In this document: in pieces, positions 63,721-64,000 of the stretch
Numbering within the stretch: the first letter of the stretch is position 1
How the letters are laid out: each line of letters opens with the position of its first letter
NCBI RefSeq assembly: GCF_000703005.1
Contig: NZ_JNLH01000001.1
Location: 1,543,001-1,607,000 of the forward strand
Reading direction: 5' to 3'
DNA from: Pseudobutyrivibrio ruminis HUN009
Lineage (GTDB): Bacteria; Bacillota; Clostridia; Lachnospirales; Lachnospiraceae
DNA: 64,000 nt
Program-made: the position numbers and the translations under genes
Notes under the pieces: generated by a model
Told to the model about the DNA's origin: nothing
What the model saw: the letters and a program-made list of their open reading frames with translations, nothing else
Databases searched by the model: none

Positions 63721-63797
63721 TTTCGCTAATAAGACACACTTTTATGGTAGCATGGTTATACTACCCACCAAAGGTGCATTTAGGCGGAGGTATTTTC

Positions 63798-64000
63798 ATG
63801 AGTTTTGTAGAGTTTAAGAATGTTGGAAAAATATATAAGACTGGAGAGGTGAAGATAGAGGCTCTCCACGATGTTAATTTTGAAATAGAAGAAGGAGAGT
63901 TCTGCATTATTGTAGGGGCTTCCGGCGCAGGTAAGACTACGATTTTGAATATCCTAGGTGGAATGGATACTCTTACATCGGGAGGAGTTTATCTGGCTGA
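63798..64000 (+). CDS. ABC transporter ATP-binding protein, 3' partial
   Basis: Only the first 67 residues lie in the window. MSFVEFKNVGKIYKTGEVKI starts a MacB/LolD-type nucleotide-binding domain, with Walker A VGASGAGKTTILNILGG near 38-54. GGCGGAGG lies 7 bp before the ATG. TATACT at 63757-63762 may be its -10. The permease is expected downstream. The MacB-like head suggests peptide or lipoprotein export, but specificity cannot be judged from this fragment. Confidence 0.9.
   Translation, partial: MSFVEFKNVGKIYKTGEVKIEALHDVNFEIEEGEFCIIVGASGAGKTTILNILGGMDTLTSGGVYLA

Overview
The window looks like chromosome of a low-GC anaerobic Firmicute, most likely a Lachnospiraceae member of the Butyrivibrio/Pseudobutyrivibrio type. 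This is inferred from AT-rich intergenic DNA, strong AGGAGG-type ribosome sites, many c-di-GMP and hybrid-kinase genes, and families common in that group (DUF1846, DUF4867, cytidylate-kinase-like, GPH transporters). No rRNA, tRNA, prophage, insertion sequence or CRISPR was seen. About 50 protein genes are supported. The first (hybrid kinase) and last (ABC ATPase) run off the window.

Layout. 1-8.8 kb: hybrid kinase, HTH-AAA-nuclease protein with an operator-like palindrome at its promoter, GPH sugar symporter, S66 peptidase, flavin reductase. 8.8-18.3 kb: EAL protein, then ilvE, a GGDEF-EAL protein overlapping ilvE, glyA, and a kinase-like membrane sensor whose phosphoacceptor His is replaced. 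18.4-25 kb: a 1725-residue cell-wall protein, its sortase and a convergent secreted transglutaminase-like protein. 25-31.5 kb: hypB, a 927-residue Fe-S/FAD oxidoreductase, an esterase, an XRE membrane regulator, a cytidylate-kinase-like protein. 31.5-37.4 kb: potassium uptake (trkH, trkA) with an arginase-like gene, a small unknown gene and guaA. 37.4-42.6 kb: palindrome array A, nuclease-like gene P1, then a run of repair/stress genes (SPL-like radical SAM, endonuclease IV, MGMT-like, ArsC-like). 42.8-46.9 kb: hybrid kinase, Hpt protein and REC-HD-GYP, forming a split phosphorelay. 46.9-49.5 kb: array B, nuclease-like gene P2, two small enzymes, orphan array C. 49.5-64 kb: housekeeping and transport genes (GNAT, mutarotase, MATE, AGCS, DUF4867, DUF1846, HAD, an RsmH paralogue, Gfo/Idh/MocA, diguanylate cyclase, XRE, CDF, phosphohexomutase, ABC ATPase).

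The most unusual signal is the pair of paralogous genes P1 (37974-38771) and P2 (47350-48150). Each encodes about 265 residues with a coiled-coil N terminus and a PD-(D/E)XK-like C-terminal domain. Each is preceded by the same kind of promoter (TTGACA, 17 bp, TATATT, with a shared GACGT before the -10). About 96-98 bp after the -10 starts a non-coding array of 4-5 palindromes. The palindromes of P1 share the core ACAGT/ACTGT and those of P2 share CTACGG/CCGTAG, so each gene has a private motif. A third array (C) matches B in element order but has neither this promoter nor a following gene. I know of no described system with this arrangement. It may be an RNA-plus-nuclease or palindrome-plus-nuclease module.
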